Shown here piece after piece: positions 34,827 to 46,063 of a stretch of 64,000 nucleotides of DNA; position 1 is the stretch's first letter; each line of letters begins with the position of its first letter. The notes under the pieces are model-generated. The model was given only the letters and a program-made list of their open reading frames with translations, searched no databases and was not told the origin of the DNA. A program made the position numbers and the translations under genes. The DNA is from Eilatimonas milleporae (GTDB taxonomy: Bacteria > Pseudomonadota > Alphaproteobacteria > Sphingomonadales > Kordiimonadaceae): assembly GCF_003688555.1 (NCBI RefSeq), contig NZ_REFR01000015.1:1-64000 (forward strand), in the 5' to 3' direction.

Positions 34827-37280
34827 TTACAGCTCTTCCTCGCGGTCGGGGACGAGCACCTCGCGCTGGCCCTTGTGGTTGGGGGCGCTGATGACACCCT
34901 GTTCCTCCATTTCCTCGATCAGGGAGGCGGCCTTGTTGTAGCCGATCTTCAAGCGGCGCTGGATATAGCTTGTGGTCGGGCGCCGATCGCGGATGACAAT
35001 GTCCACCGCCTGATCATAGAGGCTTTTGTCCTTATCCTCGCCGCTGGCGGATGGACCGGGGATGAACGGGCTGTCAAACCCTTCTTCCGGTTCTTCCGTC
35101 ACCTCGGCCAGATAGTCGGGCGCGGCCTGCGCCGACAGATGGGTGACGACGGACTCGACCTCGCCGTCGGAGACGAAGGCACCGTGCACGCGGGCGATGC
35201 GGCCGCCGCCGGCCATGAACAGCATGTCGCCCATGCCGAGCAGCTGTTCCGCGCCCTGTTCGCCGAGAATGGTACGGCTGTCGATTTTGGAGGTGACCTG
35301 AAAACTGATGCGGGTGGGGAAGTTTGCCTTGATGGTGCCGGTGATCACGTCGACCGAGGGGCGCTGGGTCGCCATGATCAGGTGAATGCCGGCGGCCCGC
35401 GCCATCTGCGCCAGACGCTGGACGGTGGCCTCCACATCCTTGCCGGCGACCAGCATCAGGTCGGCCATTTCGTCGATGACGACGACGATATAGGGCAGGG
35501 GCGTGAAATCGAAGGACTGTTCCTCGACGATGGGCTGACCGCTGTCCTTGTCGAAGCCGGTCTGCACCTGCCGGGTCAGCTGTTCGCCGCCGGCCTGGGC
35601 CTCGCGCACGCGCTTGTTGAAGGCGGCCAGATTGCGCACGCCCAGTTTCGACATGTTGCGATAGCGTTCCTCCATCTCGCGGACGGCCCATTTCAGGGCG
35701 ACGACGGCCTTTTTCGGTTCCGTCACCACCGGGGTGAGCAGATGCGGAATGCCGTCATAGACCGACAGTTCCAGCATTTTCGGGTCGACCATGATCAGCT
35801 TCAGGGTTTCCGGGCTGTGACGGTAGAGGAGCGACAGAATCATCGTATTGATGCCGACGGATTTGCCCGAGCCGGTGGTGCCGGCGACCAGAAGGTGCGG
35901 CATGGAGGCCAGATCGGCCACCACGGGCGCGCCGCCGATGTCCTTGCCCAGGATGATGGGCAGGCGGGCGCGCGTGGTCTCGAAATCGCGCGAGGCCAGA
36001 AGTTCATGCAGATAGACGGTTTCGCGCTGGGCATTGGGCAGTTCGATGCCGATGGCGTTGCGTCCGGCCACCACGGCGACACGGGCGGACACCGCGCTCA
36101 TGGACCGCGCGATGTCATCGGCGAGGCCGATGACGCGGGCCGATTTGGTGCCGCGCGCGGGTTCGAGCTCATACAGGGTGACGACGGGGCCGGGCCGCAC
36201 ATCGCGGATATCGCCCTGAACGCCGAAATCCTCCAGAACGCCTTCGAGCATGCGGGCGTTGTTTTCCAGCGCATCCTTCGACAGGGCGGCATCGGCCGAG
36301 ACCGGCGGCGGCGGGGTCAGCAGGTCCAGACCGGGCAGGCGAAAGCCGTTGACGTCGCCGAGATCGAGGGTGATCTGGGCGGCCGCCGCGGCGCGTTTGC
36401 CGGCGGCGGTTTTTTTCGGCGGCTTGACCTTGGCCGTGCCGCCGGATTTGCCGCCGGCATCCGGGGCGGCGGCCTTGCGTTTGCGGGCGCGGCGCGGCGC
36501 GGGCCCCGCGCCCTCGTCCATATCCCCGTCCATGCCCTCAGGCCCCGCATCGGTGCGGGCGGTACGGAACAGGCCGGGCACCGCCGCGACCCAGGCGCCA
36601 AGACCGCGCAAAAGGCGCCACAGAAAGGCGAGAAAGCCGGCAACGCCCCGGCCGAGAACGGCCCATTCATCCCTGTTCAGGCCGAATGTCGCCACATAAG
36701 CCGGCAGGCCGAGCCCGACAAAGACCAGAATGGTGACCCATCCCGGCACAATGGCAAAAGACGCGGTCAGGGTGGCGAGCGAGCGGTAGAGCACCTGCCC
36801 GAGGGCACCGCCATACCCGGCCTGAACATCAAAATCCGGATGCGGCGCCGGCACGCTGAAGGCCACGGCCAGCAGCATCAGGGCGATGGGCAGCAGCGTC
36901 AGGTGCAGCCAGAAATGCGGCAGCCATTTCAGCCGCAGCACCTTCATCGCCCAGAGACAGAGGGGCAGCAACAGCAAAAAGGCGCCGAGGCCCAGCGTCT
37001 GCATCAGCAGGTCGGCGACAATGGCACCGGGCGCACCGAGCGCATTGGCCGGCAGACGGTCGGTGGCGGCATTGAGGGCCGGGTCGGCGGGGTCATAGGT
37101 GACAAGCGCGGCCAGCAGGCCGGCCACCAGGGCCAGCACCACCAGACCCAGAAGCCGCCAGCCCGTGTTTTTCAAAAACAGTACGGCGGATTCAGGCAGC
37201 AGCCGTCCGTCTCCATTCAGTGTGCCCGGCATTGTGCCCGGTTTCGGGTCCGCCACCGCGGTTTGCTTGCGACCTGCCAC
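34827..37280 (-). CDS. ftsK: DNA translocase FtsK
   Basis: Inner-membrane motor that pumps DNA through the septum and coordinates dimer resolution at dif. About 817 residues from GTG at 37,280; ATG at 37,232 is an alternative. Four or five N-terminal membrane segments (LLGLVVLALVAGLLAALVTY and others), a short basic Pro/Ala linker, then the motor: Walker A GTTGSGKSVGIN, Walker B YIVVVIDEMADLM, and ATQRPSVDVITGTIKANFPTRI. The C-terminal gamma winged helix (DQAVDIVIRDRRPTTSYIQRRLKIGYNKAA) reads KOPS sites. Shorter linker than in E. coli. Divergent from the ubiquinone gene. Confidence 0.95.
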   Translation of the reverse strand: MAGRKQTAVADPKPGTMPGTLNGDGRLLPESAVLFLKNTGWRLLGLVVLALVAGLLAALVTYDPADPALNAATDRLPANALGAPGAIVADLLMQTLGLGAFLLLLPLCLWAMKVLRLKWLPHFWLHLTLLPIALMLLAVAFSVPAPHPDFDVQAGYGGALGQVLYRSLATLTASFAIVPGWVTILVFVGLGLPAYVATFGLNRDEWAVLGRGVAGFLAFLWRLLRGLGAWVAAVPGLFRTARTDAGPEGMDGDMDEGAGPAPRRARKRKAAAPDAGGKSGGTAKVKPPKKTAAGKRAAAAAQITLDLGDVNGFRLPGLDLLTPPPPVSADAALSKDALENNARMLEGVLEDFGVQGDIRDVRPGPVVTLYELEPARGTKSARVIGLADDIARSMSAVSARVAVVAGRNAIGIELPNAQRETVYLHELLASRDFETTRARLPIILGKDIGGAPVVADLASMPHLLVAGTTGSGKSVGINTMILSLLYRHSPETLKLIMVDPKMLELSVYDGIPHLLTPVVTEPKKAVVALKWAVREMEERYRNMSKLGVRNLAAFNKRVREAQAGGEQLTRQVQTGFDKDSGQPIVEEQSFDFTPLPYIVVVIDEMADLMLVAGKDVEATVQRLAQMARAAGIHLIMATQRPSVDVITGTIKANFPTRISFQVTSKIDSRTILGEQGAEQLLGMGDMLFMAGGGRIARVHGAFVSDGEVESVVTHLSAQAAPDYLAEVTEEPEEGFDSPFIPGPSASGEDKDKSLYDQAVDIVIRDRRPTTSYIQRRLKIGYNKAASLIEEMEEQGVISAPNHKGQREVLVPDREEEL

Positions 37281-37649
37281 GTTTTCGTTCCGTTTTGCCC
37301 TGTTGTCATCGTGATCCCTGTGACGCGGCAGAATGGTTTGTTCCCGTCCTGTTCGCGCCGGCATCACTGTACCGTTTTTCGCGCGGGTCTCACAAGGGGC
37401 AGGCAGAAACCGGCGCCTGCTCCGGCGCAATCCGGTACCGCCCCTGGCCCGCCCACGTGCGATGCGACCGCTTGACACTGGACAGCGCGCCCGCGCCGTC
37501 CATATTGTGAGTAACCGGCACGGTGCCGGGTCCCTGTTTGCCGACTGTCCGGTTTGTCGGTATGTGGCAGATATATGGGTCAGATTTGTGGCGGCCTGCA
37601 AGCGGTATCCGCCGGTCCCGAAACCCCGAAAGCAAGCGGTGTCCGGATT
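37281..37649. other. 369-base divergent region between ftsK and the ubiquinone hydroxylase
   Basis: Both promoters should be here. No gene, repeat or recognised motif was found. Confidence 0.5.
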
Positions 37650-38903
37650 ATGAGCAAAGTCCTGCAAAGCGATGTGGCCATTGTCGGCGGCGGCATGGTG
37701 GGCCTGAGCACCGCCATCGGCCTGGGACGCGCCGGTATGAGCGTGACGGTGGTTGACAGGCTGGACGCGCCGGAGACCACGGCGCCGGCGTTTGACGGGC
37801 GTGCCAGCGCCATTGCCTATGCGTCCGTGCGCATGCTGGAGGCGCTGGGCATCTGGCAGCATATGGCCCCGCACGCGCAGCCCATTCTGGAAATCCGCGT
37901 GTCGGACGGCACGGTGAGCCGGGGTCCGGGCCTGCTGCATCTGCATTTCGACCACCGCGACATGAAAATGGCGGGCAGCGACCCTGACGGGCCGCTGGGC
38001 CATATGGTGGAAAACCGCTTCACCCGCATCGCGCTGTTCAAAGCGTTGGATGAAACGCCGAATGTGCGGCTGATCGCGCCGGACACGGTGGAGACCATTC
38101 ACACCGACAAGACGGGCACGGCCCTGACGCTGGGAAGCGGCCAGCGGGTGGAGGCGGCGCTGCTTCTGGGCATTGACGGACGTCAGAGCCAGGTGCGCGC
38201 CCATGCGGGCATCCCGTCCAGCGGCTGTTCCTACAAGCAGACGGGAATTGTGTGCGCGATCGCGCACGAATGCGACCATCTGGGCATCGCGCACGAAAAA
38301 TTCCTGCCATCGGGCCCGTTTGCCATCCTGCCGCTGAAGGACAGGCGCGCCTCGCTCGTCTGGTCGGAAAAGGCGCGGCTGGCCGAGACCATCATGGGCC
38401 TGTCCGAGCGCGCCTTCGAGGCGGAGGTGCGGCGCCGGGTCGGCGATTTCCTCGGCGATGTGCGGGTGACGGGGGGCCGCTGGTCCTATCCGCTGTCGAT
38501 GCATGTGGCCCATGACTTCATCGCCGAACGCACCGCACTGGTGGGCGACAGCGCCCACGGCATTCACCCCATCGCGGGACAGGGCCTCAATCTGGGACTG
38601 CGCGACGCCGCCGCGCTGATCGAAGTGCTGGCGGAGGCGCACCGGCTGGGCCTTGACCCCGGCGGGGCCGAGACGCTGAAACGCTATCAGACGTGGCGAC
38701 GCAGCGACACCGTCGTGCTGGCCGGGATCATGGACGGGCTGACCCGTCTGTTTTCAAACGACAGCAAGAGCCTGCGGCTGGCGCGCGGCATCGGTCTCAG
38801 CGTGGTGGACCGCATACCGCCCCTGAAACGATTTTTCATATCCCACGCGCGCGGCACCGTCGGCACCCTGCCGAAACTGCTGACGGGGGAGACGCCCGCG
38901 TGA
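37650..38903 (+). CDS. UbiH/UbiF/VisC/COQ6-family FAD hydroxylase
   Basis: 417 residues from ATG at 37,650. A flavin monooxygenase of ubiquinone synthesis that hydroxylates the aromatic ring. Dinucleotide-binding VAIVGGGMVGLSTAIGLGRAG at the N-terminus, LLLGIDGRQSQVRAHAG (the DG motif), and TALVGDSAHGIHPIAGQGLNLGLRDAAALIEVL (the GD motif). Which ring position it acts on cannot be read from sequence; alphaproteobacteria often use UbiL-type enzymes of broad specificity. The stop overlaps the DUF2244 start in GTGA. Confidence 0.92.
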   Translation: MSKVLQSDVAIVGGGMVGLSTAIGLGRAGMSVTVVDRLDAPETTAPAFDGRASAIAYASVRMLEALGIWQHMAPHAQPILEIRVSDGTVSRGPGLLHLHFDHRDMKMAGSDPDGPLGHMVENRFTRIALFKALDETPNVRLIAPDTVETIHTDKTGTALTLGSGQRVEAALLLGIDGRQSQVRAHAGIPSSGCSYKQTGIVCAIAHECDHLGIAHEKFLPSGPFAILPLKDRRASLVWSEKARLAETIMGLSERAFEAEVRRRVGDFLGDVRVTGGRWSYPLSMHVAHDFIAERTALVGDSAHGIHPIAGQGLNLGLRDAAALIEVLAEAHRLGLDPGGAETLKRYQTWRRSDTVVLAGIMDGLTRLFSNDSKSLRLARGIGLSVVDRIPPLKRFFISHARGTVGTLPKLLTGETPA

Positions 38904-39466
38904 GCGTACCGCCGCCGCCCAGCGCCGGAACCAGCGGAGAAACGGCCCCTGGTGAAACTGTCACCGGAGACACAGAGGCAACCGGCGCCGAACCGGCGGA
39001 CGGCGCGCGGGTGTTTCTGGACATCACCCTTTATCCGCACCGGTCGCTGCGGCGAAAGGGCTTTCGCCTTCTGATCGGGACCATCGCGGCCATCTGCCTG
39101 CTGGCGGCCCTGCGGTTTTTCACCCTGGGAGCCTGGCCGGTGGTGATCTTCGTGGCGGTGGACGTGGCCGCCATCTGGCTGGCCTTTTACCTGAATTACC
39201 GGTCCGGCAAGGTCCGCGAGCGGGTGCGCCTGACGACGACGGACATGACGGTGACACGGCGGCATCCGGGCGGGCGGCGCGATCACTGGCATCTGGAGCC
39301 CTACTGGATGCAGGTGCAAAGCGAGGACAGGCCCGGCACGGAAAGTGCGCTGATCCTGAAAAGCCACGGGCGGGAGTTGCGGCTGGGCGCGTTTCTGAGC
39401 GTACCGGAACGGCGCGAGGTGGCGGCCGAGATCGACGCGGCGCTGGCCGCCTGGCGGGCACGCTAA
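38900..39466 (+). CDS. DUF2244 membrane protein
   Basis: 188 residues from GTG at 38,900, which overlaps the stop of the hydroxylase gene. The start could also lie upstream but this one fits the coupling. After a polar Thr/Gly/Glu-rich head come two membrane segments (LLIGTIAAICLLAALRFFTL and VVIFVAVDVAAIWLAFYL) and a soluble domain with RVRLTTTDMTVTRR, WMQVQSEDRPG and LRLGAFLSVPERREVAAEI, the DUF2244 pattern. Function unknown; the family is typical of alphaproteobacteria. Possibly membrane-linked to ubiquinone metabolism by location only. Confidence 0.88.
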   Translation: MSVPPPPSAGTSGETAPGETVTGDTEATGAEPADGARVFLDITLYPHRSLRRKGFRLLIGTIAAICLLAALRFFTLGAWPVVIFVAVDVAAIWLAFYLNYRSGKVRERVRLTTTDMTVTRRHPGGRRDHWHLEPYWMQVQSEDRPGTESALILKSHGRELRLGAFLSVPERREVAAEIDAALAAWRAR

Positions 39467-39511
39467 GCCCGAATGCAGGGCCGGTTCGGCCCAAAATCAA
39501 TCAGGACCCCG

Positions 39512-40255
39512 TCAGTCCTTGAGGCCGAGTACGTCCAGCATGTCGTAGCGGCCGGGCGCCGCCGTGGCGGCCCAGCGCGCCGCCGTCAGGGCGCCGCGCG
39601 CGAACAGGCCGCGATCCTCGGCCCTGTGGGCGAGGACGAGCCGCTCGGACCCGGCGGCAAAGATAACCTCATGCTCGCCGATAACGGACCCGCCGCGCAG
39701 GGTGGCAAAGCCGATTTCGCCCGCCGGACGTTCGCCGATGACGCCGTCGCGGCTGCGTCTGGCGACATCGTCCAGCGCCACGCCGCGCCCATGGGCGGCG
39801 GCCTCGCCGAGCAGGGTGGCGGTGCCGGAGGGTGCGTCCACCTTGTGGCGGTGGTGCATTTCAAGGATTTCAATATCCCAGCCGTCATCCAGAATGGCGG
39901 CGGCGCGGCGGGTGAAGGCGGTCAGCAGATTGACACCGAGGGAAAAATTGCCCGCCTGAACCAGAGCCACGTCCATGGCGGCCGCATCCATGGCGGCGTG
40001 ATCGGCGGCGGCCAGACCGGTGGTGCCGACCACACAGGCCGTGCCATGGGCGGCGGCCAGTCCGGCGTGGCGCGCCGTGTGGCCCGGCGGGGTGAAATCG
40101 ATCACCACATCGCTGCCGGCGAACACGGCGGCGGCGTCGCCGTCCCGGTCGGCGGCGGGTCCCGCGACCATGCCGACGGTGTCCGTCAGAGCGTCCGTCA
40201 CCGCGCGGCCCATGCGCCCCTCGGACCCCAGCAATCCAACCCTGATATCCGCCAC
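39512..40255 (-). CDS. dapB: 4-hydroxy-tetrahydrodipicolinate reductase
   Basis: Reduces the dihydrodipicolinate precursor with NAD(P)H in lysine and diaminopimelate synthesis. 247 residues from GTG at 40,255. N-terminal IRVGLLGSEGRMGRAV (nucleotide binding), VVIDFTPPGHTARHAGLAA, VVGTTGLAA, then AGNFSLGVNLL and the catalytic EILEMHHRHKVDAPSGTATLLGEA with the His-His and Lys residues. Slightly shorter than most. Convergent with the DUF2244 gene. Confidence 0.95.
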   Translation of the reverse strand: MADIRVGLLGSEGRMGRAVTDALTDTVGMVAGPAADRDGDAAAVFAGSDVVIDFTPPGHTARHAGLAAAHGTACVVGTTGLAAADHAAMDAAAMDVALVQAGNFSLGVNLLTAFTRRAAAILDDGWDIEILEMHHRHKVDAPSGTATLLGEAAAHGRGVALDDVARRSRDGVIGERPAGEIGFATLRGGSVIGEHEVIFAAGSERLVLAHRAEDRGLFARGALTAARWAATAAPGRYDMLDVLGLKD

Positions 40256-40464
40256 GTGCCGTTCCCATCCTGTGCCGCGCCGGCAAACGCTATGGCGTGC
40301 AGGCGGGCAGTTGCCGTTCATCTCGGACGGGTCCGACGTCCGGCCCCCAAGGAGGCACAAATGGACACAATCCGCAAGAGGGCGACGAAGGGGCGAAGGC
40401 GAATGGCATGGCAAAATGGATGACAGGGGCGGGACCGGCCGAAATACATGCCGGCACAGCCACG

Positions 40465-40773
40465 TCATGAGAAATAGGCATGGATATCCATGGCCCGATG
40501 GGGAATCCCGATGATATCGATGCCGCCATTATCGGATCCATCCCGCATCAGATAGAAAACGATGTGTTCGCGGTGATGGAAACTGTGGTAACCGGGCGCG
40601 ATGTCATAACGAGGCCGGCCATGGCGGGGGTTGTCGGCCAGCCATTGAAAACGGGCATCGATCTCACGCAGATAACGGTCGCGATGCTGCCGACCCCATG
40701 TTTTCAGCGTGTAACGGGCAATGGCCTGCAAGTCGGTATAGGCACGGGCTGTAAGCCTGAATGCGGCGCTCAC
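40465..40773 (-). CDS. parE: ParE/RelE-family toxin
   Basis: 102 residues, basic, RelE/ParE superfamily. Family features: FRLTARAYTDLQAIARYTLKTWGRQHRDRYLREIDARFQWLADNPRHGRPR, then GYHSFHHREHIVFYLMRDG and IDIIGIPHRAMD. ParE toxins inhibit DNA gyrase. The GTG start at 40,773 overlaps the antitoxin stop in GTGA, so toxin synthesis depends on antitoxin translation. Intact. The C-terminal region has the expected strand pattern IPHRAMDIHAYF. Confidence 0.92.
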   Translation of the reverse strand: MSAAFRLTARAYTDLQAIARYTLKTWGRQHRDRYLREIDARFQWLADNPRHGRPRYDIAPGYHSFHHREHIVFYLMRDGSDNGGIDIIGIPHRAMDIHAYFS

Positions 40774-41018
40774 GCGCGGGTGTCCGCACTTTCAAGAAAA
40801 GTTTCGATGGAATAGTCATCGACGAATTCGCCGCGCCGCGCCTGATCCGCCCCTTCGGCCAGGTGCGCCCGAAGGGTGGCGAGTTTGCTCTTGCGTTCTT
40901 CCAGAGACCTGAGGGCATCCCGAACCACTTCACTGGCCGAGCCATAACGCCCGCTGGCAACTTCATTCCTGATAAAGGTTTCCCAATGTTCCCCGAGCGT
41001 GAGGCTTGTGGATGCCAT
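40770..41018 (-). CDS. parD: ParD-family antitoxin
   Basis: 82 residues from ATG at 41,018. Ribbon-helix-helix DNA-binding N-terminus (STSLTLGEHWETFIRNEVASGRYGSASEVVRDALRSLEER) with the ASEVVRDALR helix typical of the CopG/ParD class, and an acidic C-terminus (FVDDYSIETFLESADTRA) that binds and blocks the toxin. It precedes parE, with the stop in its start codon. A perfect AT-rich palindrome 15 bases upstream is the likely self-regulated operator. Confidence 0.92.
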   Translation of the reverse strand: MASTSLTLGEHWETFIRNEVASGRYGSASEVVRDALRSLEERKSKLATLRAHLAEGADQARRGEFVDDYSIETFLESADTRA

Positions 41019-41032
41019 GGCAATCTTCCCAA

Positions 41033-41063
41033 ATATATTCATATATACTCGGTATGAATATAT
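41033..41063. promoter_or_regulatory. palindromic operator/promoter of parDE
   Basis: ATATATTCATA (41,033-41,043) and its exact complement TATGAATATAT (41,053-41,063) are separated by nine bases, in an AT-rich segment 15-45 bases before parD. ParD-type antitoxins repress their own operon through such sites. The binding is inferred. Confidence 0.65.
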
Positions 41064-41160
41064 ATGACTTGCCAAGACAATACAATCAGGTGGCCTGCCG
41101 TTTAACAGACGCAACGCTCCAAAGCGTTTCGGACAGACCGGGCGCTGGCAGGGGGACGGG

Positions 41161-42309
41161 TCATTCGGTCAGATCGTCCCACAGGTCCTTGACCTTCTGG
41201 AAGAACCCTTCGGAGCGGGGCGAGACACTGTCGCCGCCTTCTTCGGCGAATTCCTGCAACAGGTCCTTCTGTTTTTTCGACAGATTGACCGGGGTTTCGA
41301 CGCTGGCCTCGATCAGCATGTCGCCGGTGTAGCCGCCATTCAGTTCCGGCATGCCCTTGCCGCGCAGGCGGAACTGCTTGCCGGACTGGGTGCCGGGCGG
41401 GATTTTGACCCGGACGCGGGCGCCGGCGATGGTGGGCACGTCGATCTGACCGCCGAGGGCGGCGGTGGTCATGGGGATGGGCACCTGACAATAAAGCATG
41501 TCGGCGTCGCGCTGGAAAATGGCGTGCGGCCGCACGGTCAGGAAGACATAGAGATCGCCGGACGGGCCGCCGTGCAGGCCGGCTTCGCCCTTGCCGGCGA
41601 GACGGATGCGGGTGCCGTCCTCGACCCCTTGCGGGATTTTGACCTGAAGGTTCTGGGTTTTCTGCACCCGGCCGGCGCCACCGCAGGTTTTGCAGGGGTT
41701 GACGATGATATGGCCGGCCCCGCGACATTTCGGGCAGGTGCGTTCCACCATGAAGAAGCCCTGCGAGGTGCGGATCTTGCCGGTGCCGCCACAGGTGTCG
41801 CAGACCTCGGGGCTGGTGCCGGGTTCGGCGCCGGAGCCGTTACAGGTTTCGCAGACCACGCTGGTGGGAACGGTGATTTTCTCGGTTTTGCCGTGATAGG
41901 CGTCTTCGAGGCTGATTTCGAGATTGAAGCGCAGGTCGGCCCCGCGCCCGGCACCGCCGCGCTGTCGGCCGCCACGGCCGCGACCGCCGCCGCCCATGAA
42001 ATCGCCGAAAAATTCCTCGAACACGTCGGAGAAATCGAAGCCGCCGCCCGGCCCCGCACCGCCGCCGGGTCCGCCCATGCCGCCTTCAAAAGCGGCGTGG
42101 CCGAAGCGGTCATAGGCCGCGCGCTTTTCCGGGTCCTTCAGAACGTCATAGGCTTCGTTCAGTTCCTTGAACTTCTGCTCGGCCTCGGCATTGTCGGGAT
42201 TGCGGTCGGGGTGGTATTGCATGGCGAGCTTGCGGAACGCCTTTTTCAGCGCCGCCGCATCCACCTCGCGGTCCACCCCCAACAGTTCATAATAATCTTG
42301 TTTCGCCAT
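41161..42309 (-). CDS. dnaJ: chaperone protein DnaJ
   Basis: The J-domain co-chaperone that stimulates DnaK ATPase and delivers clients. 382 residues. J domain at 1-70 with YHPDRNPDN (HPD motif), a Gly/Phe-rich region ([33 protein letters not shown]), four CxxCxGxG zinc repeats ([32 protein letters not shown]), and the C-terminal client-binding domains. Lies about 94 bases downstream of dnaK; the usual heat-shock operon order. Confidence 0.97.
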   Translation of the reverse strand: MAKQDYYELLGVDREVDAAALKKAFRKLAMQYHPDRNPDNAEAEQKFKELNEAYDVLKDPEKRAAYDRFGHAAFEGGMGGPGGGAGPGGGFDFSDVFEEFFGDFMGGGGRGRGGRQRGGAGRGADLRFNLEISLEDAYHGKTEKITVPTSVVCETCNGSGAEPGTSPEVCDTCGGTGKIRTSQGFFMVERTCPKCRGAGHIIVNPCKTCGGAGRVQKTQNLQVKIPQGVEDGTRIRLAGKGEAGLHGGPSGDLYVFLTVRPHAIFQRDADMLYCQVPIPMTTAALGGQIDVPTIAGARVRVKIPPGTQSGKQFRLRGKGMPELNGGYTGDMLIEASVETPVNLSKKQKDLLQEFAEEGGDSVSPRSEGFFQKVKDLWDDLTE

Positions 42310-42403
42310 GGAAGACCTGTCCGCCGGCCGGGGAAAAAGGCAATGCCCCGCCTGCTATTGGGACCGCACGAAGCGGCCGCCGGCAGACGGGGCAGGCATG
42401 ATG

Positions 42404-44341
<1,938 letters not shown>

Positions 44342-44470
44342 CAGATATGTCCTTCTTGCCTTTTTCGCGTGGCCGACCGGCAGGACCCGCGATACATCGG
44401 CATCCGCGCCGGCCTCCAAGGCCGTATTTGAAATTCCAGACGGGACGATGCCCGCCCAAGTTCAGCAGCT

Positions 44471-44499
44471 ATATAAGGAGGGCGCCGACCGGCTGCAAG
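44471..44499 (-). promoter_or_regulatory. possible heat-shock promoter of dnaKJ
   Basis: On the minus strand CTTGCAG (plus 44,493-44,499) and CCTTATAT (44,471-44,478) are 14 bases apart, about 130 bases before dnaK. This resembles the sigma-32 pattern CTTGAAA...CCCCAT. Not proven. Confidence 0.38.
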
Positions 44500-44830
44500 A
44501 CGTGGCACGCAAGAAAGACCAAGGAAGCCTGAGAAAATTCCCCGGTTTGCGGCCCCATGTTTGCAGGGCATAACCGGCAGGGATGAGGACGGGCAGGATT
44601 TTCCGGCTTGCGGAAAGCACGTCGAAAGGGCATTTGAAAGGGGAACCAAGGACCGGGGACAACAACCGGTCGATAAAGGGAACACAACGACAGCGACACG
44701 GGACAGGCCGGTGCCCCCGATGGGCGAACCCGCTTCAGGACGACCCTAAAATTCAGGGGTGGCCCTGACTTGAGGATAGTCCTGAACTTAAGGATAGCCC
44801 TGGCGGCGCGGCAGCCCCCGGAATGGATGC
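44500..44830. other. region between dnaK and lepB
   Basis: No gene found. It has a short direct repeat of CTGA-CTT-AGGATAG type at 44,765-44,802. It presumably holds the lepB promoter. Confidence 0.45.
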
Positions 44831-45559
44831 ATGATGATCGAACACGTTAAAGCCTTTGTGAAAGACCTGCTGGGCCTGGCGGTTTTCTACCTGATATTCA
44901 CCACGTTCGGCTATGCCAGTTTCCACATTCCATCCGGCAGCATGGAACCGACGCTGGAGGTGGGCGACCGTATTTTCGTGTCCAAGTTTCCCTTCGGCTA
45001 CAACCGGTTTTCCGTGCCCTTCGACCCGCCCATATTCGAGACGCGGGTTCTGGACGGGGCGCCGGAGCGGGGCGATGTGGTGGTCTTTACCCTGCCGCAC
45101 CGGGACTATACCGATTTCATCAAGCGGGTGGTGGGCCTGCCCGGCGACCGCATCCGGCTTCAGGAAGGGCGGGTGTATATCAACGGCACGCTGGTGCCGC
45201 GCACCTATGTGCGGGATGTGGATTACACCAATTACAGCGGCTATCCCTTACGGGTGAAGGAATATATCGAAGAGCTGCCGGGCGGCGTCAAACACCGCAT
45301 TTACGAGCGTACCGACCGGGGGCGGCTGGACAACACCCCGGCCTATGTGGTGCCGGAGGGCCATTATTTCATGATGGGCGACAACCGCGACGGGTCCAGC
45401 GACAGCCGCGACATGCACGATATGGGCTTCGTGCCCCATGCCAGCCTGGTGGGCCGCGCGGACGTGACCACCTTCAGCCTGTATGACTGCGACCAGGGCA
45501 AGGAAATCGACTGCGCCTTCGGCATTCCGTACGGGCGGTTTTTCACCGCCATCCGCTAG
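44831..45559 (+). CDS. lepB: signal peptidase I
   Basis: Removes signal peptides of exported proteins at the outer face of the inner membrane. 242 residues. One membrane segment (VKDLLGLAVFYLIFTTFGY), the catalytic serine in HIPSGSMEPTLEVGDRIFV and the catalytic lysine in DFIKRVVGLPGDRIRL, then GRVYINGTLVPR and the box E MMGDNRDGSSDSR. Shorter than E. coli LepB, with one rather than two membrane segments, as is usual in alphaproteobacteria. Confidence 0.96.
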   Translation: MMIEHVKAFVKDLLGLAVFYLIFTTFGYASFHIPSGSMEPTLEVGDRIFVSKFPFGYNRFSVPFDPPIFETRVLDGAPERGDVVVFTLPHRDYTDFIKRVVGLPGDRIRLQEGRVYINGTLVPRTYVRDVDYTNYSGYPLRVKEYIEELPGGVKHRIYERTDRGRLDNTPAYVVPEGHYFMMGDNRDGSSDSRDMHDMGFVPHASLVGRADVTTFSLYDCDQGKEIDCAFGIPYGRFFTAIR

Positions 45560-45647
45560 GGCGCCAGAGAGCGTCTGAGAGCGCCAGAAAGCGTCAGAGA
45601 ACATCAGAGAGCATCGGGGCGGGCGCGGGCCCAAGGCGCGGGGACCG

Positions 45648-46028
45648 TCACTCCGGGTTCGGAGTTTCACCCGATAACGGATTTTCAGCGGACAGGATTT
45701 TTCCGACACGCGGGGCGCCGTGGTCCTTGCCCCAGTCGCGCAGGGCGGTGAGGACCGGCTGCAATGTGCGGCCGGTATCCGTCAGACTGTATTCCACTTT
45801 CGGCGGCACCTGGGGATAGACCAGGCGGCGGACAAGGCCGTCATGCTCCAACGCGCGCAGCTGTCTGGTCAGCATTTTCTGGCTGATACCCGGGATCAGG
45901 CGCTGCATTTCGGCGAAGCGCAGCATGCCGTGGTCCATGAGCTGAAAGAGGATTTCGCCCTTCCACCGCCCGCCGATCAGGGACATGGCGATGTGCACCG
46001 GATTGCCTAGTTCAGAGTGTGTCTTCAC
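45648..46028 (-). CDS. HxlR-family transcriptional regulator
   Basis: 126 residues from GTG at 46,028; AAGGAG lies nine bases before it, and only three before another GTG at 46,034. Winged-helix HxlR protein: NPVHIAMSLIGGRWKGEILFQLMDHGMLRFAEMQRLIPGISQKMLTRQLRALEHDGLVRRLVYPQVPPKVEYSLTDTGRTL. It lacks the typical sensing cysteine near the N-terminus of HypR-like members. A near-perfect palindrome just upstream suggests self-control. No divergent partner enzyme lies close by; the neighbouring segment is the accessory region. Confidence 0.9.
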   Translation of the reverse strand: MKTHSELGNPVHIAMSLIGGRWKGEILFQLMDHGMLRFAEMQRLIPGISQKMLTRQLRALEHDGLVRRLVYPQVPPKVEYSLTDTGRTLQPVLTALRDWGKDHGAPRVGKILSAENPLSGETPNPE

Positions 46029-46041
46029 GATCACAGTCTCC

Positions 46042-46063
46042 TTTTAGACTGTACAGACTAAAA
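46042..46063. promoter_or_regulatory. palindrome upstream of the HxlR gene
   Basis: A 22-base near-perfect palindrome (TTTTAG-A-CTGTACAG-A-CTAAAA) that fails only at two symmetric positions. It lies 8-14 bases before the candidate start codons and overlaps the ribosome-binding site, so it would fit an autorepressor site. Not proven. Confidence 0.5.

Noticed and set aside
34557-37475. A 972-codon open frame on the plus strand opposite ftsK
   Set aside because: It mirrors ftsK codon structure in GC-rich DNA, has no recognisable domain, and ftsK is certain.
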